A stretch of DNA of 64,000 nucleotides, taken from NCBI RefSeq assembly GCF_012034175.1, contig NZ_JAATEJ010000037.1, forward strand, positions 1 through 64,000. The letters are read 5' to 3'. The stretch is from Actinacidiphila epipremni (GTDB lineage: Bacteria; Actinomycetota; Actinomycetes; Streptomycetales; Streptomycetaceae). The translations under genes and the position numbers were made by a program. A model generated the notes under the pieces. It saw only the letters and a program-made list of their open reading frames with translations, had not been told where the DNA came from and searched no databases. Every line of letters begins with the position of its first letter. Position 1 is the stretch's first letter. Of this stretch, positions 7,711-15,885 are shown piece by piece.

Positions 7711-9456
7711 TCACTGCAGCCGCACCCCCCTCCGGCCGCCGATCAGCGTGGCGAGCCCGACGAAGACGCACAGGATGAGCACCATCAGCACGCCGATCGC
7801 GGCCACCGACGACAGCCCGCCGTCCTGGTACTCCTCCCACACCAGCACCGAGACGGTCTCCTTGCCGGGGCTGTAGAGCAGGATGGTGCTCTGCAGTTCC
7901 CGGAAGCTGACGATGAGGACGTAGATGAAGCCGGCGACCATGCCGGGGCTGGTGAGCGGGAGCAGGATCCGCCGGATCGTGGTGAGCCAGCCGGCGCCGG
8001 AGACGTACGCCGACTCCTCCAGCTCGGCCGAGATCGACGTCATCGCCGAGGAGGCGTACCGCATGCCGTACGGCAGGAAGCGGGTCAGGTACGCGATGAG
8101 GATGATCCACAGCGTGGCGTAGATCGGCAGCCGTACGTGCAGGTAGACGAAGCTGATGGCCAGGCCCAGTACGAGCCCGGGCACGATCACCGGGGAGAAG
8201 GCGAGGGTGTCCAGCAGGCCGCGCCCGCGCATCCGGGTGCGCACCACGAACCACGAGGTGACGGCGGACAGGATCATCACGCCGAGGGCCGCGCCGACCG
8301 CGACGAAGACGGTGTTCTTGAAGGCGCTGATCACCGTGGGGTCGTCGAGGATCCGGAAGTAGTTGTCGAAGGACATCTGGGAGAAGGCGTGCGCGCTCGG
8401 CGTCTGGTAGAAGGGCAGCAGCGAGGCGTACAGGAGGATCGCCAGCGGCAGGACGACGACCGTCAGGAAGTACAGGACGATGAACGCCCCCGCCCACGGC
8501 CGGCCCTTGCGCAGCGCGACCCGGCGCGGCCGGAACGCCTTGCCGGAGACGGTCGCGGTCTGCTTGAGCGAGCCGCCGGCCCGGCCCACCAGCAGCACCC
8601 CGAGCGAGGCGACCACCAGCAGCAGGACGCCGAGCGCGCCCACGGCGTGGAAGTCGATCGGGTAGGTCTGGAAGAGCTGGTAGATCTGGCTGGTCACGAC
8701 GTTGATGTGGGCCGGCATGCCGAGCAGGGCGGGGATCTCGAAGACCTCCAGGCTCTGCACGAACAGGATCAGCCCGGCGCTGGCCAGGGCCGGCTTGGCG
8801 AGCGGCACCGTGACCCGGGCGAGGACGGCCAGCCGCCCGGCGCCCGAGGTGCGGGCGGCCTCCTCCAGCGACGGATCGCTGTTGCGGAAGGCGGAGTTCA
8901 TGAACAGGAACGCGATCGGCGCCACATGCAGGCCCTGCACCCACACCATGCCGCCCATGCTGTAGACGTCGAAGGGCCGGGCGCCGACGAGGTGGTCGGT
9001 GATCTCGTTGAGCAGCCCGATGTCCTTGCTGGCCAGGAAGACCCACGCGGGGGCGTACAGGATGCTCGGCACGATCAGCGGGATCACCGAGGAGACCTGC
9101 ACCAGCCGCCCGAGCGGCGCGTCGGTGCGGGTGGCGAGGTAGGCCAGGACCGAGCCGAGGACGAGCCCGAGGGCGGCCGAACCCACCGCGAACAGCAGGG
9201 TGTTGCCGAGGGTGGCGCCGATGCCGGACTCGCCGAAGGCGCGCCGGAAGCCGCCGAGGGACAGGCCCGTGCCGTCGTCGGTGAAGGCGTCCCGCAGCAG
9301 GTACACCAGCGGCGCGCCCACCAGGTAGACGACGACCACCGCGGTGGCCAGCAGGACCAGGGTGCGCGGCCGGGGCACCCGCAGGGCGCGGGGGCGGCGG
9401 GCGGGCCGGGGCGGCGGGGTGAGGGCGCTGTCGCGCCGGGTGTCGATGGCGGTCAT
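7711..9456 (-). CDS. ABC transporter permease, fused two-domain (ferric iron/SfuB-PhnU type)
   Basis: A 581-residue permease with two consecutive BPD_transp_1 domains of about six membrane segments each. EAA-type loops are visible at EEAARTSGAGRLAVLARVTVP in the first half and EESAYVSGAGWLTTIRRILLP in the second, so one polypeptide supplies both channel halves. The ATG at 9456 overlaps the binding-protein stop (ATGA). Arrangement binding protein, fused permease, ATPase is characteristic of the ferric/AEP family. It lies between the ring-cleavage enzymes and the reductase, so its cargo is probably the catabolic substrate. Confidence 0.93.
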   Translation of the reverse strand: MTAIDTRRDSALTPPPRPARRPRALRVPRPRTLVLLATAVVVVYLVGAPLVYLLRDAFTDDGTGLSLGGFRRAFGESGIGATLGNTLLFAVGSAALGLVLGSVLAYLATRTDAPLGRLVQVSSVIPLIVPSILYAPAWVFLASKDIGLLNEITDHLVGARPFDVYSMGGMVWVQGLHVAPIAFLFMNSAFRNSDPSLEEAARTSGAGRLAVLARVTVPLAKPALASAGLILFVQSLEVFEIPALLGMPAHINVVTSQIYQLFQTYPIDFHAVGALGVLLLVVASLGVLLVGRAGGSLKQTATVSGKAFRPRRVALRKGRPWAGAFIVLYFLTVVVLPLAILLYASLLPFYQTPSAHAFSQMSFDNYFRILDDPTVISAFKNTVFVAVGAALGVMILSAVTSWFVVRTRMRGRGLLDTLAFSPVIVPGLVLGLAISFVYLHVRLPIYATLWIILIAYLTRFLPYGMRYASSAMTSISAELEESAYVSGAGWLTTIRRILLPLTSPGMVAGFIYVLIVSFRELQSTILLYSPGKETVSVLVWEEYQDGGLSSVAAIGVLMVLILCVFVGLATLIGGRRGVRLQ

Positions 9457-10571
9457 GACGCTCCCTTGGGGAGGACGGGCCCCTTGCCCGAGAGCAGGTT
9501 GTCGTAGGCGGCCGACCAGGCAGGGCCCGAGGTGAGCAGGGTCTGCCAGTCCTCGACGACCTCGTCGTCCGCGGCCAGCGGTGCGCGGTAGCCGGGGATG
9601 GCCGAGGGGTTGGTGGGGATGCCGCTGACGTTGTTCAGCAGCGGCTGCGCGTCGGTGAGGTAGAAGTCGGACCAGAGGGTGGCGGCGGCCGGGTGCTCGG
9701 CGCCGCGCATCGGGACCGCGCCGAGGACCTGGAGGTTGACCGGGCCGACGGCCGGCTTGTAGTCGACGGCGCCGGGGGCCTGGCCGGTGACGTAGTGCAG
9801 GAAGTCGGTGACGAACACCGCGTACTGCCCGGACTTGAGCAGGTCGTGCGAGGTGAGGTGGCCGCTGACGGGGCGGGCGTTGGCGGCGATGCCCTTCATC
9901 ATGGTGGTGAAGTCGGCGTCGCTCATGCCGTGTTGGTGGAAGTAGCGGTAGACGCTCAGATACCAGTTGTCGTCGTTCTGCTCCAGCGCGATCTTCCCCT
10001 TCCAGCGGGGGTCGGCCAGGTCGCTCAACTGCCGTGGCGCGTCGGCGGACTTGACCAGCCGGCTGTTGTGCACCGGCAGGGTGGCGATGAAGTAGGCGCC
10101 GGTCATGAACGGCAGCCGGGCCCGTGTGTCGACGCCGGGGACGTCGGGCCGGTAGGCGCCGAGCAGGTGCTTCTGGTTGAGGATCGCCATCTCGATGTCG
10201 TTGGTCTCGACGACGTCGTTGAGCGGCCGGCCGGCGTCGGCCTCCTGGAGGATGCGCTGGCGCAGGGTCTCGGTGGTCGCGCGGTAGACGGAGACGGTGA
10301 TGCCGTACTTCTTCTCGAAGGCGGGCGCGACGATGTCGGAGACGGCGTCGCTGGTGGTGTAGACGATGACGCTGCCCTCCTTCTTCGCCTCCCGCACCAG
10401 CGTGTCGTGCCTGCTCTGGCCGCTCATGGCGTTGAAGCGCGCGTACGCCGCCGAGTTGTCGATGGGGTCGAGCGAGGAGGGGCGCCCGCACGACACGACC
10501 AGGACGAGCGCGGCGAGGGCGCCCACGAGCGCGGTGACCCGTCGTGCGGTCCGCAGGGCAGGGGCCGGCAC
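9453..10571 (-). CDS. Extracellular solute-binding lipoprotein of the catabolic ABC importer
   Basis: A 372-residue ferric-type periplasmic-binding-fold protein. The N-terminus is a basic stretch, a hydrophobic segment (VTALVGALAALVLVVSC) and a lipobox VVSC near residue 28, so it should be lipid-anchored outside the membrane. The mature part begins with KKEGSVIVYTTSDAV and includes FEKKYGITVSVYRA and ETNDIEMAILNQ, the usual family pattern. It is 3 nt downstream of the dioxygenase gene and overlaps the permease start by 4 nt. Ligand unknown; an aromatic acid is inferred from the operon. Confidence 0.9.
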   Translation of the reverse strand: MPAPALRTARRVTALVGALAALVLVVSCGRPSSLDPIDNSAAYARFNAMSGQSRHDTLVREAKKEGSVIVYTTSDAVSDIVAPAFEKKYGITVSVYRATTETLRQRILQEADAGRPLNDVVETNDIEMAILNQKHLLGAYRPDVPGVDTRARLPFMTGAYFIATLPVHNSRLVKSADAPRQLSDLADPRWKGKIALEQNDDNWYLSVYRYFHQHGMSDADFTTMMKGIAANARPVSGHLTSHDLLKSGQYAVFVTDFLHYVTGQAPGAVDYKPAVGPVNLQVLGAVPMRGAEHPAAATLWSDFYLTDAQPLLNNVSGIPTNPSAIPGYRAPLAADDEVVEDWQTLLTSGPAWSAAYDNLLSGKGPVLPKGAS

Positions 10572-10574
10572 GCG

Positions 10575-11717
10575 TCAGCCCGCCGCGGCGAGTTGGTTCT
10601 TCACGACCTGCCAGGCGGACAGCGCCAGCAGGGGGTGCGCGCCCAGTTCCACCAACCGGTCGAAGCCCTCGGCGGCCAGCGCCTCGCGTTCGGCGGCGCC
10701 CAGGCCGCTGGCGGCGATGGCGGCGTCCCGGTCGGTGACGAAGGCGTCGCGGGCGTCGGCGCGGGTGATGATCTCCCGCAGGAAGCGGTTGAGCGGCAGG
10801 CTGTGCGGTTCGGGGAAGCGGTAGTAGACGAAGTCGTCCTGGGTGAAGGTGTGTCCGCCGTAGCGCGGCAGCAACTCCCCGGCCTGCTCGGCGGTCTCGG
10901 CCGGCTGCTCGGCCTGCTCCGGCCGCGGCAGGAACTGGATGACCCCGTGCCCGTGGTGGGACAGCTCCTGGTACGACAGCAGCTCGCCGGGCAGTTCGCC
11001 GCCGGTCATGCCCAGCAGCACGCACCAGGTGAGCAGTTCGCTCTCGCCGACCTCGTCGAGGTTGACCGGGGTGAGGTCCAGCAGGTCCTGGTAGCGGCCG
11101 GCCGCGGTCTCCTGGATGAGCCACTTGTCGAAGGCGTAGTTGGGCGCGGTGTAGCGGGCGGTGCCGGGGAAGTGCGACATGCCGCCGCTGGCGATGACCG
11201 CGATCTTCTCGGGGCGGTCGGCGAGCGCCTCGGCGATCGCCCGGCCGAGCGCGTAGCAGCGGCGGGGGCTGGGGATCGGCGGCAGGTAGGTGTTGACCAG
11301 CAGCGGTATGACGGGCACGTCGCTGTCGCCGAGGATGTGCTCGAACGGCGTGAGGAAGGCGTGGCCGAGCTCGGCGTCCTGCGAGTAGGTCAGGTCGAAG
11401 TCCTGGGCGATGACGCCCTTGAGCAGGTCCACCGCCAGCGAGGTGTGCACCTTCTTGCGCTTGCGCCAGCGGGTGTAGGCGGCCTCGCACTCCTCGGAGA
11501 TGACCAGGGTGAAGGTGGGGACCGCCTCCAGCCAGAAGGTCTCCAGGTGGTCGATGCCGACGACGATCACGGCGTCGGGGCGGGCCTCCTGCAGCACCCG
11601 GCCGAAGGCGTGCAGCGCGTCGGTGCTGCTGTCGAGCTTGTCCAGCTCCTCGTACGGCGGCCGGCTCAGCAGCTGCGGGGCGTGAACCGCGGCAGCCGCG
11701 GCGACGATCTCAGCCAT
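10575..11717 (-). CDS. Class III extradiol ring-cleavage dioxygenase, LigB-LigA fusion (gallate/protocatechuate 4,5-dioxygenase-like)
   Basis: Fe(II)-dependent ring-opening enzyme. Residues 1-290 are LigB-like, with probable iron ligands in AAAVHAPQ near residue 12 and DHLE near 55, and the catalytic His candidate in ASGGMSHFPG. Residues about 305-380 resemble the small LigA subunit (PLNRFLREIITRADARDAF, then GLGAAEREALAAEGFDRLVELGAHPL). The B-A fusion in one 380-residue chain is the architecture of gallate dioxygenases such as GalA/DesB, whereas protocatechuate enzymes usually use separate subunits. Downstream enzymes here (hydratase, aldolase) fit direct production of 4-oxalomesaconate from gallate. 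Substrate remains inferred. Confidence 0.85.
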   Translation of the reverse strand: MAEIVAAAAAVHAPQLLSRPPYEELDKLDSSTDALHAFGRVLQEARPDAVIVVGIDHLETFWLEAVPTFTLVISEECEAAYTRWRKRKKVHTSLAVDLLKGVIAQDFDLTYSQDAELGHAFLTPFEHILGDSDVPVIPLLVNTYLPPIPSPRRCYALGRAIAEALADRPEKIAVIASGGMSHFPGTARYTAPNYAFDKWLIQETAAGRYQDLLDLTPVNLDEVGESELLTWCVLLGMTGGELPGELLSYQELSHHGHGVIQFLPRPEQAEQPAETAEQAGELLPRYGGHTFTQDDFVYYRFPEPHSLPLNRFLREIITRADARDAFVTDRDAAIAASGLGAAEREALAAEGFDRLVELGAHPLLALSAWQVVKNQLAAAG

Positions 11718-11742
11718 CTCACTACTCCTCTTCGTTGAGGTA

Positions 11743-12477
11743 TCAGAGGTCTTTGCGGTGTCTTTCGCCCGGCGTGTGCCGGTCGCCGGGGCCGCCCGGC
11801 TCGTCGACGTACGTCACGCCGAGCGCGGCGAGCTGCTCGCGCAGCCCGTACATGTCGAGGCCGAGGATCCCGTCGCGCAGTTGGGCGCGCTTGCCCTCCT
11901 CCAGCGCCTCGCGGCGGGCGGACGCCTCGACGGTCCGCTCCAGTTCGGCGTACGGCACGACGACCACGCCGTCGTCGTCGGCCAGCACCACGTCGGCGGG
12001 GTGGACGTGCGCGCCGGCGGCGACCACGGGGACGTTCACCGAGCCGGGGGTGGCCTTCACGGTGCCCTGCGCGGACACCGCCCCCGCCCACACGGGGAAG
12101 TCCATGGCGTTGAGCTCGGCGACGTCCCGGACGCCCGCCTCGGTGACGAGCCCGGCGACCCCGCGGCTGCGCAGCGAGGTGGCCAGCAGCTCGCCGAACA
12201 TCCCGTCGGTGGACGGTGACGTGGTGGTCACGACCAGGACGTCCCCGGGGCCGCACTGCTCGACGGCGGCGTGCAGCATGAGGTTGTCGCCGGGGTGGCT
12301 CAGCACGGTGACGGCGGGCCCGCACAGCCGGGCGCCGGGCCGGATGCCGCGGACGCACGGCCGCATCAGGCCGCGCCTGCCCATGGCCTCGTGCACGGTG
12401 GCGACCCCGAACTCGCTGAGCCTGGCGACGAGTTCGGCGGGCGGGCGGCGGCGCACCCGTACCACGACGTGGTTCAT
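11743..12477 (-). CDS. 4-carboxy-4-hydroxy-2-oxoadipate (CHA) aldolase, RraA/LigK/GalC family
   Basis: A 244-residue RraA-fold aldolase that splits CHA into pyruvate and oxaloacetate, the last step of the gallate and protocatechuate 4,5-cleavage routes. Family features are GVATVHEAMGRRGLM near the N-terminus, the GDNLMLHAA segment, the strand VLVVTTTSPSTDGMFGELL, the catalytic-site stretch GLVTEAGVRD, and DVVLADDDGVVVVP. RraA paralogues without aldolase activity share the fold, but the dioxygenase-hydratase neighbours favour aldolase. ATG 12477 overlaps the preceding stop (ATGA). Confidence 0.88.
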   Translation of the reverse strand: MNHVVVRVRRRPPAELVARLSEFGVATVHEAMGRRGLMRPCVRGIRPGARLCGPAVTVLSHPGDNLMLHAAVEQCGPGDVLVVTTTSPSTDGMFGELLATSLRSRGVAGLVTEAGVRDVAELNAMDFPVWAGAVSAQGTVKATPGSVNVPVVAAGAHVHPADVVLADDDGVVVVPYAELERTVEASARREALEEGKRAQLRDGILGLDMYGLREQLAALGVTYVDEPGGPGDRHTPGERHRKDL

Positions 12478-13223
12478 ACCAGCTCCTTCGCGGTGACCGG
12501 GAAGACCCGCTGGTAGGCCTCGGCGTGCACCGCGCCGCGGTCGCCGCCGTTGCGGACGTACTGCACGCCGCGCCGCCGGGCGAGGTCGGTGTAGTAGTCG
12601 ACGAGGTGGCCCTGGGCGCCCATGATCTGCATCGCCTTGAGCTTCGTCTCGGCGACGGGCGTGATGTCCAGCAGCAACTGCGGGACGAAGCCGCACTGCT
12701 CGGGCTGGTGCGGCTCGAACAGCAGCACCTGCGGGGCGCCGATCGGCGGGTGCGCGGACGGATATCCCGCGGCCTGCGCGATCATCCGGCAGCGCAGCAC
12801 GAACTCATGGGTGAGCTGGTGGTCGAGGTTGTACGGGTCGCGGGCGGCGTGGGTGAGGATCACGTCGGGCTGCAGCGCCCGCATGTCCTGCACCAGGCGC
12901 TCCTGGAGCTGCTCGGTGACGACCAGCGGGTAGTCGCCGGCGTCGTAGAAGTCGATGTCGAGGGATTCACCGAGGGCGGCGGCGGCGCGGGCAGCCTCCT
13001 CGCGCCTGACCTCCTTGACGGTGCCGATGTCCATGCCGGGCTGCTTCCACAGGCCCTGGGACTCGCCGCGCTCGCCGAAGCTGAGGCAGCGCACATGGAC
13101 GGCGTCGCCGCGGGCGGCGTACAGCGCGGCGGCCCCGCCGGCCCGCCACACGAAGTCGGCGGCGTGCGCGCTGACGATCAGGACCGTCCGGGGGGCGGGC
13201 CCGGGGGGCGGTGTTCCGGTCAT
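12474..13223 (-). CDS. PIG-L/LmbE-family hydrolase, probable 4-oxalomesaconate hydratase (GalB-like)
   Basis: A 249-residue metalloenzyme of the PIG-L fold. The zinc-site motif is VSAHAADFVWRAGG, a variant of the usual AHPDDE, with a later H-x-x-H in YNLDHQLTHEF. In Pseudomonas, GalB, which hydrates 4-oxalomesaconate to CHA, belongs to this family rather than to the LigJ amidohydrolases. Position between a GalA-type dioxygenase and a GalC-type aldolase makes the GalB role likely. Deacetylase activity on another substrate is the alternative. Start ATG 13223 has AAGGAGG 9 nt upstream. Confidence 0.82.
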   Translation of the reverse strand: MTGTPPPGPAPRTVLIVSAHAADFVWRAGGAAALYAARGDAVHVRCLSFGERGESQGLWKQPGMDIGTVKEVRREEAARAAAALGESLDIDFYDAGDYPLVVTEQLQERLVQDMRALQPDVILTHAARDPYNLDHQLTHEFVLRCRMIAQAAGYPSAHPPIGAPQVLLFEPHQPEQCGFVPQLLLDITPVAETKLKAMQIMGAQGHLVDYYTDLARRRGVQYVRNGGDRGAVHAEAYQRVFPVTAKELV

Positions 13224-13243
13224 CGAGGTGTGCCTCCTTGCGG

Positions 13244-14239
13244 TCACAGGTCGTGGGTGCGGTCGGCGAACAGCTCGCCGGGGTCGACCAGGCGGTGGGT
13301 GACGCCCTGCTCGTGGGCGTAGCGGCACAGGGTGCCGAGCATGTCCCGCTGCCCGGCCACGCCGCTGGGCCAGGGGTCGGTGCCGGCGAGGTCGGCGGCG
13401 AGCCCGGCGGCGCCCGGCAGCACCGCCGACCAGGGCGCGAGCGCGGTACGGGCCCGCTCGGCGACCAGGCGCTTGGCGCGCTCGAAGGCCGCGTAGAGGT
13501 TGAGCACGAGCCAGGGGTGCGCGTCGGCCAGCGCGGCGCGCACGACGACGCAGTGCGTGGCGTGCCGGAAGCCGGCGGTGGCCGCGTAGCGCTCGGCCTC
13601 GGCGGCGGGGTCGAAGAGCCGGCGGACCCGGGTGCCGAGGGTGTCGCGGCCGGGTGAGCGGTCGATGAGGTTGTCGTCGGACAGGTAGAGCAGCGAGGCG
13701 TCGAGGGTGCCGGCGGCCAGCAGGGAGCCGATGCTCTGCGACGGCGGCACGGCCTCGACCCGTACGTCGGGCGGCGGGGTGAAGCCGGTGCCGGCGGCGT
13801 GGCTGGTGGCGCCGTCCCGCTCCATGAGCCAGGTGATGTCGCGCGGCTGGACGCCGTGGTCGTCGGCGAGCACGCCGCGGCTCCACACGGCCGAGGTCTG
13901 CTGGTATTCGGGCACGCCGACCCGGCGGCCGGTCAGGTCGGCGGGTGCGGTGATGCCGGCGTCGGTGCGGACGATGATGTCGGTGTGGCACAGGGTCCGG
14001 GTGGTGAAGACCGGCAGGCCCACCCAGGTGCGCTCGCCCTTGGCGACGGCCTGGAGCAGCGAGGACAGCGACATCTCGGAGATGTCGAAGTCGGCGAAGT
14101 GCAGCTGCCGCCAGAACATCTCGGAGGGGTGCAGCGCGCTGGCGGTCCAGGACACGCCCTGCGCGGTCACCTCGCCGTCCAGCAGCGGCCGGGTCAGCGG
14201 CCCGGGGTTGAGGGCCATCGAGACATGGAGGCCGGGCAC
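13244..14239 (-). CDS. 4,5-dihydroxyphthalate decarboxylase-like protein (Pht5/NMT1 fold)
   Basis: A 331-residue cytoplasmic protein with the type-2 periplasmic-binding fold but no signal peptide. The length and the stretches SMALNPGPLTRPLLDGEV, FDISEMSLSSLLQA, DLTGRRVGVPEYQQTSAVW and THCVVVRAALA match Pht5 of Pseudomonas, which decarboxylates 4,5-dihydroxyphthalate to protocatechuate. With the Rieske oxygenase and Pht2-like reductase this suggests a phthalate-type 4,5 route. It could instead decarboxylate a related hydroxylated aromatic dicarboxylate. It is 4 nt downstream-adjacent to the DUF4177 gene in the same run. Confidence 0.78.
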   Translation of the reverse strand: MPGLHVSMALNPGPLTRPLLDGEVTAQGVSWTASALHPSEMFWRQLHFADFDISEMSLSSLLQAVAKGERTWVGLPVFTTRTLCHTDIIVRTDAGITAPADLTGRRVGVPEYQQTSAVWSRGVLADDHGVQPRDITWLMERDGATSHAAGTGFTPPPDVRVEAVPPSQSIGSLLAAGTLDASLLYLSDDNLIDRSPGRDTLGTRVRRLFDPAAEAERYAATAGFRHATHCVVVRAALADAHPWLVLNLYAAFERAKRLVAERARTALAPWSAVLPGAAGLAADLAGTDPWPSGVAGQRDMLGTLCRYAHEQGVTHRLVDPGELFADRTHDL

Positions 14240-14241
14240 GG

Positions 14242-14481
14242 TCAGGCACGCTCCCCGTCGAGGCCGTCTCCGCGGCCGGGCGCGCCGGTGTCCTCACCGT
14301 TCTCCCGGTCGAGGAGGATCAGGAAGTAGCCGGTCGTGGACGAGTTGTAGATGATCGGGCGGGTGTCGCGGTACGTCCAGCCCTGCGCGGACGCCTCGTT
14401 GAGCGCCCGCTCCAGGTCGGCGCCGACGGCCTCGGGCGCCCGGCCTGTGGCCCGCACGTCGACGACCTTGTACTCCAGCAT
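14242..14481 (-). CDS. Small DUF4177-type protein
   Basis: A 79-residue protein beginning MLEYKVVDVRATGR, with NEASAQGWTYRDTRPIIYNS and GYFLILLDRE. This is the compact pattern of DUF4177 proteins, small beta-alpha proteins of unknown role. The C-terminal 20 residues are acidic/Gly-rich and probably disordered. It lies between the oxygenase and decarboxylase genes, so it may be an accessory to the oxygenation step, but this is a guess. Confidence 0.75.
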   Translation of the reverse strand: MLEYKVVDVRATGRAPEAVGADLERALNEASAQGWTYRDTRPIIYNSSTTGYFLILLDRENGEDTGAPGRGDGLDGERA

Positions 14482-14528
14482 CTGTGCTTCTCCTCCGCTG
14501 CTCGGGGTTGCTCGCCGGCCGGTGCCGG

Positions 14529-15803
14529 TCAGAACCGGGCCTGCCGTACGTCCTTGGACATCTCGCGCCAGTCGTCGCCCTCGGCCATCAGCAGGTCGCC
14601 GGCGCGCATGGCGCGGTGGTCCTCGGGGGTGCTGCCGCGCGGGGTGCGGTCGGCGGCGACGTCGTCGGCGGCCTCCAGCAGCAGCCGGCGGGCGGTGGAG
14701 ATGGCCAGGTCGGTGCTGCCCAGGGCCTCGCGGCTGCGGTCGACGATGCGGCCCATGCCGGTCTGGATGGCGTAGTCCTGCGTGTTGACGCCCTCGATAC
14801 CGGTGAAGGTGCGGGTGCGCTGCACCTCGCGGTCGATGAGGAAGTCGTTGTCCGGGGTGCGCTTGAGCCAGTGCGTGCCCTCGACGAAGTGGTCGGCGCC
14901 GCGGCCCATTTCCTCCTCGTGGTCGGTGAACCACCGCGGGTCCATGGGCTGTCCGGGGTCGGCGGAGTAGGCGAAGTTGTAGATCGCGGTGTTCTCGTCG
15001 TCGATCGGCACCCACACGTGCCCGTGCAGCACCGGGTAGTCGGCGGGTTCGCCCTGCCAGCTGATGAGCCCGCCGCGGAACTGCATGAAGGGCATCGCGA
15101 ACTGGTAGGTGCGCAGGTAGATCCGGCCGCCGCCGATCCGCCGCAGGCTCGCGTAGGTGAAGCCGTGGTCGGCGACGTCCACTTCGAGGCGCGGGTGGGT
15201 GTCCAGCGCCCGCAGGTGCGAGGTGTTGCTGAGGTCGTTGTTGTGCGCGAAGGAGGAGTGCGCGGTGTCGATACCGCCCTCGACGGCCTGGAGGTAGTTG
15301 CAGGGCTCGTTGCTCTGCGAGACGCCGAGGTGGCCGGCCGGGGCGCGCAGCCACTCGTAGTCGGGCGGGTCGGGCATCCGGTCGACCGGGCCCATGTACG
15401 TCCAGACGATGCCGCCGGCCTCGTGCGTGGGGTAGGACAGGGTGCCGACCCGGAACCTGAACTGCGACTCGGGCGGTTCGGAGGGCGCGTCGACGCAGTT
15501 GCCGTGCACGTCGAACTTCCAGCCGTGGTACACGCAGCGCAGTCCGCACTCCTCGTTGCGGCCGAAGAACAGCGGGGCGCGGCGGTGCGGGCAGTGCGCG
15601 TCGAGCAGTCCCACGTCGCCGGCGGAGTCGCGGAAGGCGACGAGGTCCTCGCCGAGCAGCCGTACCCGTACCGGGGGGCTGTCGGGCTCCGCGATGTCGG
15701 AGGCGAGCAGCGCCGGGATCCAGTAGCGCCGGAAGACCTCTCCCATGGCCGTGCCGGGGCCGACGCGGGTGAGCCGTTCGTTCAGCTCCGTCGTGATGCG
15801 CAT
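14529..15803 (-). CDS. Rieske non-heme iron oxygenase, large subunit (phthalate 4,5-dioxygenase / LigXa-like)
   Basis: A 424-residue terminal oxygenase. The Rieske cluster ligands are CPH and CVYH, separated as C-x-H-x16-C-x2-H at about residues 70-92. The mononuclear iron site is NYLQAVEGGIDTAHSSFAH, giving the two His and a conserved upstream acidic/bridging region. Overall length and the Q-A-x-E-G motif fit the Pht3/OphA2 and LigXa subgroup, which includes both ring dihydroxylases and aryl O-demethylases. The flavin reductase at 5276-6382 is the likely electron donor. The most economical role is phthalate 4,5-dihydroxylation, given the Pht5-like gene. Confidence 0.88.
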   Translation of the reverse strand: MRITTELNERLTRVGPGTAMGEVFRRYWIPALLASDIAEPDSPPVRVRLLGEDLVAFRDSAGDVGLLDAHCPHRRAPLFFGRNEECGLRCVYHGWKFDVHGNCVDAPSEPPESQFRFRVGTLSYPTHEAGGIVWTYMGPVDRMPDPPDYEWLRAPAGHLGVSQSNEPCNYLQAVEGGIDTAHSSFAHNNDLSNTSHLRALDTHPRLEVDVADHGFTYASLRRIGGGRIYLRTYQFAMPFMQFRGGLISWQGEPADYPVLHGHVWVPIDDENTAIYNFAYSADPGQPMDPRWFTDHEEEMGRGADHFVEGTHWLKRTPDNDFLIDREVQRTRTFTGIEGVNTQDYAIQTGMGRIVDRSREALGSTDLAISTARRLLLEAADDVAADRTPRGSTPEDHRAMRAGDLLMAEGDDWREMSKDVRQARF

Positions 15804-15885
15804 GGTGCTCCTTTCTGGGCTCTGTGCTCGGTAGGTGAGCGCGGGTGCGCGCAGGTGCGCGGTGCGCGGTGCGCGCGGGTGCGCC

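Noticed and set aside
5914..9507. 1197-codon rightward frame
   Set aside because: Antisense to the ABC importer genes, with no recognisable motif; shadow of third-position GC.
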